Assembly: GCA_905215635.1 (NCBI GenBank)
Contig: CAJMQX010000004.1
Span: forward strand, 1 to 16,190
Direction of reading: 5' to 3'
Length of the DNA stretch: 16,190 bases
Source of the DNA: an uncultured bacterium
GTDB taxonomy: Bacteria > Bacillota_I > Bacilli_A > RF39 > UBA660
The notes beneath the pieces are model-generated. The model worked only from the letters and a program-made list of their open reading frames with translations, was not told the origin of the DNA and made no database searches. Below, piece by piece: positions 1 to 7,366 of the stretch. The translations under genes and the position numbers were made by a program. Position 1 is the first letter of the stretch. Every line of letters starts with the position of its first letter.

Positions 1-76
1 GTTATGCGTCATGATCACATTTAGCCATATAGTAGGTATTAGCATCACTTCCGATAATTTTTACGTTATATTTCAT
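1..76 (-). pseudogene. N-terminal fragment of an ATP-grasp D-aspartate ligase-like gene, interrupted by a stop
   Basis: On the minus strand an ATG at 74-76 opens a 24-residue frame, beginning MKYNVKIIGSDANTYYMAK and ending CDHDA, before a TAA at 2-4. The GSDANTYYMAK segment resembles, from memory, the N-terminus of the carboxylate-amine ligase/D-aspartate ligase (Aslfm) ATP-grasp family, which typically reads GSDxNxYxMARxxHExY. That family adds D-Asp to the peptidoglycan stem-peptide lysine. The stop falls where the family usually has Tyr: GCA TAA C would read Ala-Tyr if one A were absent. So this is either a frameshifted pseudogene, a sequence error near a contig end, or a truly tiny peptide. 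Translation signals look real: the SD AGAGGTG overlaps the alr stop codon and the ATG follows 9 bases after that stop, implying alr-ligase translational coupling. The family call rests on about 20 residues only. Confidence 0.45.
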
Positions 77-85
77 ATTACACCT

Positions 86-1249
86 CTAATATTTAATAGT
101 CTTACCATCTGAATAAATTCTAGGTACTCTAGAAGTAACTCCTGTTAAAACATGATAAGCATTACTATGCATATTATTAGCTACTGACTTAACACTAATA
201 GTATCTCCAAATATTTCTACTTTATCATGTAACTTAACCCTATCATCTAATTTAACAATAGTCATATCCATACAAATATCTCCAACAATTGGATATTTCT
301 TTTTATTTATACAAACAAATTTCATTAAAGAACTCATCCCATCTGCATATCCTATTGGAATAGTCCCTATAATAGTATCCTCTTTAGCTATATAATTAGC
401 TCCATAACCTACAAAATCTCCCTTTTTAATACATCTTATACTCATTACTTCTGAATATAAAGAAAAAGCTGTTTTAAGTTTTAAATCATTACTCATAACC
501 GTAGGACTAATATGTCTAATCTTATTAAGTATATCTCTTTTTATCTTTCTAAGTCCTACAGGTTCAGGTAAACTCTGACTAAAACCATACATAATTATTC
601 CTAATCTTGTTCCTGTCTCAAAAGGTAACATCTTATGATGTGTAAGTGTTATTGATCTATTTAAATGTACAATAGGTATCTCTTTTAAATCTATATCTTC
701 AGTTAAATACCTAAATTTATCTATTTGTTTATCATAATATTTATCATTTATTCCACTAGTAGCTAAATGTGTATATATCCCTTCTATAAAGATATTTTTA
801 TTCTCTCTTAGTAATTTAATACTCTTAATTAATTCTTCTTTATCTTTATAACCAAGTCTACTCATTCCTGTATCTAATTTAAGATGAACTAATAATTTAG
901 AAGTTATCTTTTTATTAACTAACTCTCTAACATAATCAGTACTTTCTACTGTAATAGTTATCTTATTATCAAGAATAACATCTAAATATTCTATATTTAT
1001 TGGTTCTAAACAAAGAACAGGTATCTCTTTATTATATTTCCTTATTTCTATTGCTTCTTCTAATGAAGATACTGCTAAATAGTTAACTCCCCCTTTAATT
1101 AAATCATTAACAATATAACTTCCATGTCCATAAGCATTAGCTTTAACTACTCCAATATAGTATTTATAAGTAGAGTATTTTCTTACTATTTCTTTAATAT
1201 TATTTGTAAGTATTTTATCATCTATATAAGCATAAGTATTACGATACAT
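86..1249 (-). CDS. alr: Alanine racemase (PLP-dependent)
   Basis: Interconverts L- and D-alanine in the cytoplasm, supplying D-Ala to Ddl for peptidoglycan. The 387-residue product has the fold-type III signature: the PLP lysine in VVKANAYGHGS (Lys36), and the catalytic tyrosine in the YGANY motif (Tyr282), followed by GTIPIGYADG and GDICMDM, as in Bacillus Alr. The segment about 222-262, between MYGF and FSLYSEV, is longer than in textbook Alr and contains a basic stretch (GLRKIKRDILNKIRH). An insert of this kind occurs in some clostridial and VanT-like racemases, so a serine or other amino-acid racemase cannot be excluded. The start ATG at 1247-1249 has an SD GGAGATG. The gene is followed 9 bases downstream by the ATP-grasp fragment. 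It has its own extended -10 promoter and diverges from spoVS. The stop is TAG. Confidence 0.9.
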   Translation of the reverse strand: MYRNTYAYIDDKILTNNIKEIVRKYSTYKYYIGVVKANAYGHGSYIVNDLIKGGVNYLAVSSLEEAIEIRKYNKEIPVLCLEPINIEYLDVILDNKITITVESTDYVRELVNKKITSKLLVHLKLDTGMSRLGYKDKEELIKSIKLLRENKNIFIEGIYTHLATSGINDKYYDKQIDKFRYLTEDIDLKEIPIVHLNRSITLTHHKMLPFETGTRLGIIMYGFSQSLPEPVGLRKIKRDILNKIRHISPTVMSNDLKLKTAFSLYSEVMSIRCIKKGDFVGYGANYIAKEDTIIGTIPIGYADGMSSLMKFVCINKKKYPIVGDICMDMTIVKLDDRVKLHDKVEIFGDTISVKSVANNMHSNAYHVLTGVTSRVPRIYSDGKTIKY

Positions 1250-1292
1250 CTTATCATCTCCATATCTTTAAAACTCTTAATTTCTATATTTA

Positions 1293-1321
1293 ATTATAGC
1301 ATATATCTTAATGTTTTGTAA
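1293..1321 (-). promoter_or_regulatory. Sigma-A promoter of alr with extended -10
   Basis: On the minus strand TTACAA (1316-1321) lies 17 bases from TATAAT (1293-1298). The -10 is preceded by TGC, giving an extended TGnTATAAT element. This places the alr 5' leader at roughly 35-40 bases. No matching strong promoter is visible for the divergent spoVS. The space between the two starts (1250-1387) otherwise holds only the spoVS SD. Confidence 0.7.
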
Positions 1322-1387
1322 ATTGTTAGTATCTTTTTTAAAGTAATAACATATAGTTAAATGTATAAAGAAAGGAATGATAAAACA

Positions 1388-1648
1388 ATGGAAACACTTA
1401 AAGTAGGAACTAAATCTAACCCTAACTCTGTAGCGGGTGCTCTAGCTAATGTTTTTAGAGAGAAAGATAGCGTAGAAATTCAAGCTATTGGAGCTGGTGC
1501 ATTAAATCAAGCAATTAAGGCCATTGCTATTGCAAGAGGATTTGTAGCACCTTCTGGAAAAAATCTAATTTGTATCCCTGCATTTACAGATATTGTAATT
1601 GATGGGGACGAAAGAACTGCCATTAAACTTATCGTAGAGACCAAATAG
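1388..1648 (+). CDS. spoVS: Stage V sporulation protein S (Alba-like)
   Basis: An 86-residue product with the near-invariant SpoVS sequence: METLKVGTKSNPNSVAGAL, then EIQAIGAGALNQAIKAIAIARG, FVAPSG, and a C-terminal CIPAFTD/DGDERTAIKLIVE stretch. SpoVS has an Alba/IF3-C-like fold and is thought to bind nucleic acid. In Bacillus subtilis it is needed for late sporulation stages, but the family is also kept in non-sporulating bacteria, so sporulation should not be inferred. An upstream in-frame ATG at 1361 would add nine residues. I prefer 1388 because it gives the exact family length and has AAAGGA (1371-1376) 11 bases upstream. The codons are noticeably less AT-rich than in neighbouring genes, as expected for strong protein-level constraint. 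An intrinsic terminator begins inside the last codons. Confidence 0.95.
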   Translation: METLKVGTKSNPNSVAGALANVFREKDSVEIQAIGAGALNQAIKAIAIARGFVAPSGKNLICIPAFTDIVIDGDERTAIKLIVETK

Positions 1649-1657
1649 TCTCTTTTC
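1636..1657 (+). terminator. Intrinsic terminator overlapping the spoVS stop
   Basis: AGAGAC (1636-1641) pairs with GTCTCT (1648-1653) across a six-base loop, followed by TTT and a further T-rich run. The right arm begins with the G of the TAG stop codon (1646-1648), and the left arm is coding sequence. Confidence 0.75.
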
Positions 1658-1678
1658 TTATAAAATATTTTTTTATAA

Positions 1679-1707
1679 TTGTTTTTAACTAATTATTGAT
1701 ATATAAT
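1679..1707 (+). promoter_or_regulatory. Sigma-A promoter of the CDP-alcohol phosphatidyltransferase gene
   Basis: TTGTTT (1679-1684), a 17-base spacer, then a perfect TATAAT (1702-1707). This leaves a leader of roughly 25 bases before the ATG at 1738, including the SD AAGGGGATGAT. It lies just after the spoVS terminator, so the two genes are probably transcribed separately. Confidence 0.7.
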
Positions 1708-1737
1708 AATAGTAATTACTATTAAGGGGATGATACT

Positions 1738-2328
1738 ATGAAAAAACTAATAACTGATTTCTTTAAAGACTTTCTACTTCAAGTAAAAGATATAAAAGAA
1801 GGTAATATCAAAAAACAAATTCCCAATATACTAACATTCTCTAGAGCTTTAGCTCCCTTTATTGTTATTCCTGCTATGTTACTAGGTAAAATAAAATTAG
1901 CTATTATAGCTTTAATATTCTTTGCTATAACCGACTTTTTAGATGGTAAAATAGCTAGAGCCTATAATCTTACTTCAGATTTTGGTATCAAGTTAGATGC
2001 TGTTTGTGATAAGATATTTGCTATGAGTTTAGTAATACCTGCCGCTTTCCAATGTTATATCCTACTATTTAATTTAATCTTAGAATTAACCATTAGCTAT
2101 ACTAATCTCTTATCAGAATCTAAAGGTAATAAACCCCGTTCTACCATAATAGGTAAAATCAAGACTACTCTCTTGTCAATAACCCTAATACTTGTCTATA
2201 TCCCTAATACCAATATTAAAATAATCTTTATCTCATCAATAATAACTATTATCACTCAAGTAATAACTCTCATAAAATATATTAGTATTGATATAGATAA
2301 AGATAAAAAGAAAAAATCTCATAAATAA
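1738..2328 (+). CDS. pgsA: CDP-alcohol phosphatidyltransferase, probably phosphatidylglycerophosphate synthase
   Basis: An integral membrane enzyme that transfers a phosphatidyl group from CDP-diacylglycerol to an alcohol, most likely glycerol-3-phosphate, at the start of phosphatidylglycerol synthesis. The diagnostic CDP-alcohol signature D-x2-DG-x2-AR-x8-G-x3-D-x3-D is complete: Asp66, Asp69-Gly70, Ala73-Arg74, Gly83, Asp87 and Asp91, inside DFLDGKIARA...FGIKLDAVCD. The family's N-terminal IPNILTFSR element is at 28-36. Four or more hydrophobic helices follow (about 37-66, 92-118, 138-154, 160-178), and the tail is lysine-rich. The 196 residues suit PgsA (about 180-200). The signature alone cannot exclude another alcohol acceptor. 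Proximity to spoVS and rny, near which pgsA sits in other Bacillota, mildly favours PgsA. SD AAGGGGATG lies 5' of the ATG at 1738. Confidence 0.75.
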   Translation: MKKLITDFFKDFLLQVKDIKEGNIKKQIPNILTFSRALAPFIVIPAMLLGKIKLAIIALIFFAITDFLDGKIARAYNLTSDFGIKLDAVCDKIFAMSLVIPAAFQCYILLFNLILELTISYTNLLSESKGNKPRSTIIGKIKTTLLSITLILVYIPNTNIKIIFISSIITIITQVITLIKYISIDIDKDKKKKSHK

Positions 2329-2331
2329 AGT

Positions 2332-2371
2332 AAAAGAATGATTTACATAATCACTATGAAATCATTCTTTT
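2332..2371. terminator. Bidirectional terminator between pgsA-like gene and cdaR
   Basis: AAAAGAATGATTT (2332-2344) is perfectly complementary to AAATCATTCTTTT (2359-2371). The 14-base loop can itself zip up a little (CATA/TATG). It is followed by T-runs on both strands and sits between the convergent stop codons at 2328 and 2379, so it can end transcription from either side. Confidence 0.85.
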
Positions 2372-2378
2372 TATTATT

Positions 2379-3761
2379 CTATTTTTTACTTATTCTAATC
2401 TTTATCTTAGTAGTCTTAGGAGTATATGTCGCTTTTACATCATCACCTGTAACAGTAATTGTTACTTCATGATCTCCCTCTTTATATCCAGACAAATCTA
2501 CTATTGCTTTAATCTTACTTTCATCTATTGCATCCAATACTTCTTGTGTACCTTTTACAATAACTGATGTCTTAATCGACGAAGCTCCTACTCCTATCGC
2601 CGCCGCCTTATAATTAGTATCTAGATTTATTGTTTCTATCATTACATCTTTTACTTCTTTAGTCTTTTCTTCCCCTAATGTAACTGATACTCTTGTATTT
2701 TTAACAGATAAATCTCTAACTCCTTGTGGTACTGATAAAGCAACATTAAATACTTTATTAGAACTTAAATTAGTTACATCTACTTCTATTGGGAAGTATT
2801 CTATCTTATTAATACTATCTTCACTACCATATACTGTAACTTTAGTTTCACTAGAAGTTATTGAACTAATAGCTTTACCAAATTGTACTTCTCCTGTTGG
2901 AATAATCTTTATTGGTACTTCTTTATGTGGAGAATCAATACTAATTGTAGCATTTACCTTACTAGGTACCATTTCTACATCTACTGTTCTACCATTATTA
3001 TCATATGCTATTAAAGGCACATTTTCTAAATTCATTACTCCAACTTCTGGATCTACTAATTTAGATATATCTACTAATGCTCTAACAGTAGCTACTTCTT
3101 TAATAGTATGTTCTGCTCCTTTAATTATTATTTCTTGTTGATCTATTGTAACATTAGATATTGATAGTTTACTATCTAATTTTTCTTTATTAATAGTATC
3201 TATTGTAGCTACTTTAGTAGAAGATACTTTAGGATATATAATAATTGTAACATTTGAAGGTGATACATTATAATTAACTGAATTAACACTACTTTCATAG
3301 TTTAATGCTACTTTATGTGTACCAGCTTCTAAGTTAGAAATATCAACAGATACTGTTCCTTTAGATAATTGTTTAGCTAAATACATATCTATTTTTCTTC
3401 CTATAAGTGTAACATCTGCTGTTTCAGGCAATCCTTCTACTACATATGTTTCTGTATTATATATTGCTTCTACTTTCTGATCATGAAGTACTTCTGCATA
3501 AGAATCTATAAGTACTAATGATTTATTATCAACAGCTATAAAGGTAACTATTGCTAATACTAATGATATAAATATTAGTGTATTTTTCTTAACTAACCAT
3601 CTTTCAAATTTATCTGTTCTTCTTCCCATCTTTTCTGATATAAGTAAAATAAATTTTGTTATTGGAGTAATTATTTTTTTATCTATTAATCTAATTATTG
3701 CTCTAATAAACATAAATGGTTTTCTTATTCTTTTTTTATTTTTATTCTTTTTATTATTCAT
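2379..3761 (-). CDS. cdaR: CdaA regulatory protein, YbbR-domain protein
   Basis: Membrane-anchored extracytoplasmic protein that binds and modulates the diadenylate cyclase CdaA, adjusting c-di-AMP levels. From Met at 3761 the product is 460 residues: a very basic N-terminus (MNNKKNKNKKRIRK), an amphipathic stretch about 15-45, one transmembrane helix at about 61-77 (TLIFISLVLAIVTFIAV), then four YbbR repeats at about 97-178, 193-273, 280-363 and 366-457. The roughly 60-residue cytoplasmic leader before the helix is longer than in B. subtilis CdaR, whose helix lies close to the N-terminus. Upstream in-frame ATGs exist up to 3797, but those 12 residues would lie inside cdaA. The ATG at 3761 overlaps the cdaA stop codon region (ATGAATAA), implying translational coupling, although the SD (AAGTGAG) is weak. 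Stop TAA, followed by the bidirectional terminator. Confidence 0.88.
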   Translation of the reverse strand: MNNKKNKNKKRIRKPFMFIRAIIRLIDKKIITPITKFILLISEKMGRRTDKFERWLVKKNTLIFISLVLAIVTFIAVDNKSLVLIDSYAEVLHDQKVEAIYNTETYVVEGLPETADVTLIGRKIDMYLAKQLSKGTVSVDISNLEAGTHKVALNYESSVNSVNYNVSPSNVTIIIYPKVSSTKVATIDTINKEKLDSKLSISNVTIDQQEIIIKGAEHTIKEVATVRALVDISKLVDPEVGVMNLENVPLIAYDNNGRTVDVEMVPSKVNATISIDSPHKEVPIKIIPTGEVQFGKAISSITSSETKVTVYGSEDSINKIEYFPIEVDVTNLSSNKVFNVALSVPQGVRDLSVKNTRVSVTLGEEKTKEVKDVMIETINLDTNYKAAAIGVGASSIKTSVIVKGTQEVLDAIDESKIKAIVDLSGYKEGDHEVTITVTGDDVKATYTPKTTKIKIRISKK

Positions 3762-4578
3762 TATTATCAGGCTCACTTTCTTCATCAAATTCATCATCTA
3801 ATAATAATTCTTTTCTAGGTTTTAATTCTTCTATTAAAATCATTCTAGCATCATCTAATGATAAATTATAATTTAGAATTCCATTTATTGCGATAGATAT
3901 TTTTCCTGTTTCTTCTGATACTACTAAAGCAATACAATCGCTTTCTTCGCTTATTCCTAATGCTGCTCTATGTCTTGTTCCTAGTTTTTTATTTATTTTA
4001 CTATTTAAGCTTATTGGGAATATTGCTCCTGCACTAGTAATTCTATTTCCTTGTATTATTACTCCTCCATCATGTAATGGGTTTCTAGGAAAGAATATAG
4101 ATATTAATAGTTCTGAAGAAATATCTGCATAAAGTGCTTTACTTTTTTCTATATAATTATTTAAGCTTATTTCTCTTTCTATAACCATTAATCCACCTAT
4201 TTTAGCTTTTCTCATATAATCAACTGCATTAATTATTTCATAAACTACTTTTTCACGTTCATCCATTGTAAGTGATCTTTGTCTAGTAAGTATTTGTTTT
4301 TTACCTAATTGTTCCAAAGCATTTCTAATTTCTGGTTGGAATATTATTATTAAAGCTAATGGCCCCCATGTTAATACATATTCTAGTATTAATCCTACTG
4401 TCATTAATTGTAATTTATCGCTAAGATATTTAATTACTAAAATTATTAGTATTCCTTTAAATATCATTATCATTTTAATATTATTCTTAAGGTTCTTAAG
4501 TACTGCATATATAAGTATCCATACTATTGATACATCTATTAAACTTTTCAATGTTGATAGTATATTAGTTACTGTCAT
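3754..4578 (-). CDS. cdaA: Diadenylate cyclase CdaA (DisA_N domain)
   Basis: Makes cyclic di-AMP from two ATP at the membrane. c-di-AMP controls potassium and osmolyte uptake and cell-wall homeostasis in Bacillota. Of 274 residues, the N-terminal 80 contain three hydrophobic helices (about 12-28, 33-50, 58-80) and the EIRNALEQLGKK linker. The DAC domain has the ATP-binding motifs: LHDGGVII (Asp170-Gly171-Gly172) and GTRHRAALG with the RHR triad at 202-204. The usual DGA motif is DGG here, a mild change with the catalytic Asp kept. An acidic tail (DDEFDEESEPDNNE) ends the protein. The start at 4576-4578 has a good SD (AAAGGATGG, 4587-4595). It forms an operon with cdaR. The glmM gene that commonly follows in Bacillota is absent, because the next gene is convergent. 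Confidence 0.95.
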   Translation of the reverse strand: MTVTNILSTLKSLIDVSIVWILIYAVLKNLKNNIKMIMIFKGILIILVIKYLSDKLQLMTVGLILEYVLTWGPLALIIIFQPEIRNALEQLGKKQILTRQRSLTMDEREKVVYEIINAVDYMRKAKIGGLMVIEREISLNNYIEKSKALYADISSELLISIFFPRNPLHDGGVIIQGNRITSAGAIFPISLNSKINKKLGTRHRAALGISEESDCIALVVSEETGKISIAINGILNYNLSLDDARMILIEELKPRKELLLDDEFDEESEPDNNE

Positions 4579-4609
4579 TATTTACACCATCCTTTAGTAT
4601 TCATTATCT

Positions 4610-4638
4610 ATTATATCATATTAAAATAAAAATTGATA
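4610..4638 (-). promoter_or_regulatory. Promoter of cdaA-cdaR
   Basis: A perfect -10 TATAAT on the minus strand (4610-4615), 17 bases from a poor -35 TATCAA (4633-4638). It lies about 30 bases from the cdaA start. The weak -35 suggests modest expression or need for an activator; this is inference. Confidence 0.55.
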
Positions 4639-4674
4639 TACTTTTTAATTTTTATTTTCCAAGTCCTTTATATA

Positions 4675-4700
4675 TAAAGAAAAAAGCATATTTCTATGCT
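4675..4700 (-). terminator. Intrinsic terminator overlapping the stop of the thioester protein gene
   Basis: On the minus strand AGCATA (4695-4700) and TATGCT (4685-4690) enclose a GAAA tetraloop, followed by TTTTTCTTT. The left arm begins at the last two bases of the TAG stop codon (4699-4701). Confidence 0.8.
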
Positions 4701-5667
4701 ATTTTTGTTGTCCTAAGTTTTCTTTTCCAAAGTAAACCATGAATGCTATAAATCCAAATAACAATCCTATTGATACTATTGCTAACATTTTTGGTCCCGC
4801 TGTTTGAATATTTTCAAATGTATCTACTCCGAATGAACAAGATACTGGTTCTATCTTTCCTCCAACTAATACTCCTTGAGAATTAGCATGTTTATAAACT
4901 AAAGCAGGAGTACCTTTTGCATCTTTTGTAAATGTAATCTTCTTATCTCCATCTTTCTTTAAAACTGTTACCTTTAAATTATTTCCATTTGGTTCACATT
5001 TTAAATCAGATGTACAACTTACCTTATAATAACTCAAAGTTTTATTATTATCTGTAAATGTTGCTGTTTCTCCTACTCCTATTTCTAATTTATCTTTACT
5101 ACTACAAAATGATGGCTTTATAAGATGATTAGCAACAGCATTAAGTATTTCATTAGTTTCTTTAGAAACATCTACTTCAATATTTGCTGAATCTGCTCTT
5201 AAGTAAGCATCTTTATTATAGCTTCCGTAACCATTTTTATATAATTCTTCCCATATTAATTTTTGAGTAGCAGCATAATAATTATTAGTATTACGAGTTC
5301 CAGATGTTGTATATCCATAATAAGCATATTGACTTATTTTAGCAGCTAAATTTTTAGCTTTAGTACTATTATTTAATGTTGCATTTAAATATGATGCTAA
5401 ATCTTGTGTTTCAGTATAACTAATATCTTTATTTAAATTCTTTCCGACATCTACACAATATCCTACTTTATCAGTAGTATCTTTCATTGTAATAAAATCC
5501 ATAAATGTTGAATTACTTCCAATTACTTTTCTAATACGATAATTGCCATCTTTTTGATCGTTATAGTATACATATGTTAAAGACGGTTTAGCAGCTCCAT
5601 ATACATTTCCCATCATCGCAAAGCATGCTGTAGCTGTTATCAATACCTTTCCCAATGATTTTTTCAT
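4699..5667 (-). CDS. Secreted thioester-domain (TED) surface protein with C-terminal membrane anchor
   Basis: A 322-residue exported protein. It has a signal peptide: basic MKKSLGK, hydrophobic core VLITATACFAMMG, and a likely cleavage near NVYGA-AKP (about 25). An N-terminal Cys-Gln thioester domain follows, with the reactive Cys71 in VGYCVDVG and the partner Gln135 in the ATQKLIWEEL motif. Such domains form an internal Cys-Gln thioester that can bind host surface amines covalently in Gram-positive adhesins. A small beta-rich domain follows (about 188-275) with four cysteines (FCSSKDKLEIGVGET, VSCTSDLKC). The protein ends in a transmembrane helix at about 294-313 and a short polar tail (FGKENLGQQK). 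There is no LPXTG sortase motif. The ATG at 5667 is preferred over a GTG nine bases upstream because the SD AGGTG lies 6 bases before it. It is monocistronic, with its own promoter and terminator. The adhesin role is inferred from the domain family. Confidence 0.8.
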   Translation of the reverse strand: MKKSLGKVLITATACFAMMGNVYGAAKPSLTYVYYNDQKDGNYRIRKVIGSNSTFMDFITMKDTTDKVGYCVDVGKNLNKDISYTETQDLASYLNATLNNSTKAKNLAAKISQYAYYGYTTSGTRNTNNYYAATQKLIWEELYKNGYGSYNKDAYLRADSANIEVDVSKETNEILNAVANHLIKPSFCSSKDKLEIGVGETATFTDNNKTLSYYKVSCTSDLKCEPNGNNLKVTVLKKDGDKKITFTKDAKGTPALVYKHANSQGVLVGGKIEPVSCSFGVDTFENIQTAGPKMLAIVSIGLLFGFIAFMVYFGKENLGQQK

Positions 5668-5689
5668 CTCTATCACCTATCCTAAGAAG

Positions 5690-5718
5690 AGTATACAATA
5701 TTTTTAATTTTTTTGCAA
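5690..5718 (-). promoter_or_regulatory. Sigma-A promoter of the thioester protein gene
   Basis: TTGCAA (5713-5718) and TATACT (5690-5695) on the minus strand, spaced 17 bases, about 23 bases from the start codon. The short leader contains the SD AGGATAGGTG. The promoter begins just past the rny terminator, so the gene is independently transcribed. Confidence 0.65.
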
Positions 5719-5737
5719 CCATAAATTAACTTTTTAT

Positions 5738-5770
5738 AAAAAAAGAAAAGAAGCTTCTTATTTAGCTTCT
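5738..5770 (-). terminator. Intrinsic terminator enclosing the rny stop codon
   Basis: On the minus strand AGAAGCT (5764-5770) pairs with AGCTTCT (5749-5755), followed by TTTCTTTTTTT. The TAA stop (5758-5760) lies in the 8-base loop, so the left arm is the last coding codons. Confidence 0.8.
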
Positions 5771-7311
5771 TCTGTTGCTCTAGTTTCTCTAATAACTGTT
5801 ACCTTAATAGTACCAGGATATTGTACTTCTGCTTCAATTTGTTCTTTAATATTTCTTGCTATTTGATAAGACATTAAGTCATCTACTTCTTCAGGCTTAA
5901 CGATAACTCTAAGTTCTCTTCCTGCTTGAATAGCATATGCTTTATCTACACCCTTAACATCATTTCCTATTTGTTCTATTTTTTCTAGTCTTTGGAAATA
6001 GTTTTCTGATGAATCATTTCTTGCTCCAGGTCTTGATGCTGAAATTGTATCAGCAATATTAACAATTGTAGCAATTATACTAGTAGCAGGTACATCTCCA
6101 TGATGTGATGCTATGGCATTAATAACTATCTTATTTTCATTATATTTTTTAGCAATATCAACGCCAATATCAACGTGACTGCCTTCCATTTCAAAATCAA
6201 TTGCTTTACCAATATCATGAAGTATTCCAGCTCTCTTAGCTAAATTAATATTTTCTCCAAGTTCAGCCGCTAATAATCCTGATATATTTGCTACTTCTAT
6301 TGAATGTTTTAAAGCATTTTGTCCATAACTTGTTCTAAAATGTAGTTTACCAATTATTGTAATTAATTCTGGATCTATCTTAGATAATCCTAATTCGTAT
6401 ACTGCATTCTTACCATATTCTTTAATCTTCTGATTAACTTCATTACACATCTTATCATATACTTCTTCAATTCTAGCAGGATGTATTCTTCCATCTTTAA
6501 TCAAAGTCTCTAAAGTTAATCTTGCTATCTCTCTTCTTAATGGATCAAAACTTGATATAACTATTGCTTCTGGAGTATCATCTATTATTAAATCTACTCC
6601 TGTAACTGATTCAATAGTTCTAACATTTCTTCCTTCTCTACCAATAATTCTTCCTTTCATTTCATCATTAGGTAATGAAATTACTGATATTGTTTGTTCA
6701 TTAGTAACATCTGCAGCATATTTTTGCATACAATTAACTAACATTTCTTTAGCCTTTGAATCAACATCTAATTTAGCTTCTATTTCACGATCTTTAATAT
6801 ATGCTGCTATCTCTTTACTCATCTTTTCTTCAACGATTTTCATTACTGATTCTCTAGCTTGTTCTTTAGTAAAACCACTTATTTGTTCTAATTTTTCTAA
6901 TTGTTCACGCTTGATATCTTCCATTTTTTCTTTTATTTCTTGGATTTCATCTTGTTTCTTTAATAAATTTTTTTCTCTATCTTCAAGTCCTTTTTCCCTA
7001 TTTTGCATAATTTCATCACGTTTATCTAAATTCTTTTCACGTTGCAAAATACGTTCTTCTGTTTCTCTAACTTCATTCTTTTTCTCTTTAATTTCTTTAT
7101 CTGCATCTATTTTTAATTTATTTATTTCTTCTTTTGTTTCAAATAAAGTTTCTCTTTTTATCTTATCTGCATCTTTTTTAGCTTTTTCTAATATAGAATC
7201 TGCTTTCTTTTCTCTTTGTTTATTTTTAAAATAATTTATTATTAGTAGTAAGATTCCTCCAACTATTAAACCAAGAATAAATAATAAAATGGAGAAAGTA
7301 GTATCATTCAT
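5758..7311 (-). CDS. rny: Ribonuclease Y
   Basis: Membrane-anchored endoribonuclease that starts mRNA turnover in Bacillota. The 517 residues match the family length. In order: a transmembrane helix at 7-27; a long charged coiled coil at about 30-170, rich in Glu, Lys and Arg; a KH domain at about 205-270 with the GREG loop (224-227) in [16 protein letters not shown]; and an HD domain with the metal motif [10 protein letters not shown] (His365-Asp366), HHGD (403-406) and the conserved [16 protein letters not shown] stretch. The ATG at 7309-7311 has a strong SD, GGAGGTG, 6 bases away. The gene has its own near-consensus promoter, with a perfect palindrome over the -10 and start site, and ends in a stop-codon-enclosing terminator. 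Upstream and downstream genes are separately transcribed, so it is monocistronic here. Confidence 0.97.
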   Translation of the reverse strand: MNDTTFSILLFILGLIVGGILLLIINYFKNKQREKKADSILEKAKKDADKIKRETLFETKEEINKLKIDADKEIKEKKNEVRETEERILQREKNLDKRDEIMQNREKGLEDREKNLLKKQDEIQEIKEKMEDIKREQLEKLEQISGFTKEQARESVMKIVEEKMSKEIAAYIKDREIEAKLDVDSKAKEMLVNCMQKYAADVTNEQTISVISLPNDEMKGRIIGREGRNVRTIESVTGVDLIIDDTPEAIVISSFDPLRREIARLTLETLIKDGRIHPARIEEVYDKMCNEVNQKIKEYGKNAVYELGLSKIDPELITIIGKLHFRTSYGQNALKHSIEVANISGLLAAELGENINLAKRAGILHDIGKAIDFEMEGSHVDIGVDIAKKYNENKIVINAIASHHGDVPATSIIATIVNIADTISASRPGARNDSSENYFQRLEKIEQIGNDVKGVDKAYAIQAGRELRVIVKPEEVDDLMSYQIARNIKEQIEAEVQYPGTIKVTVIRETRATEEAK

Positions 7312-7366
7312 GTGAACACCTCCATTCTTTTATATATTTATAGAAAAAATTATTATTTAAATTTAA

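Noticed and set aside
1124..1321. 65-codon open frame on the plus strand
   Set aside because: Antisense to the start and promoter of alr, Ile/Ser/Phe-rich composition typical of a shadow frame in AT-rich DNA, and no SD.
1323..1350. Possible promoter of spoVS (TTGTTA followed by AATAAC)
   Set aside because: The -10 match is poor at every reasonable spacing, and no sigma-H-type pattern is evident.
6911..7234. 107-codon open frame on the plus strand, Ser/Phe-rich
   Set aside because: Mirror of the Lys/Glu-rich coiled coil of RNase Y on the other strand; no SD and no recognisable domain.
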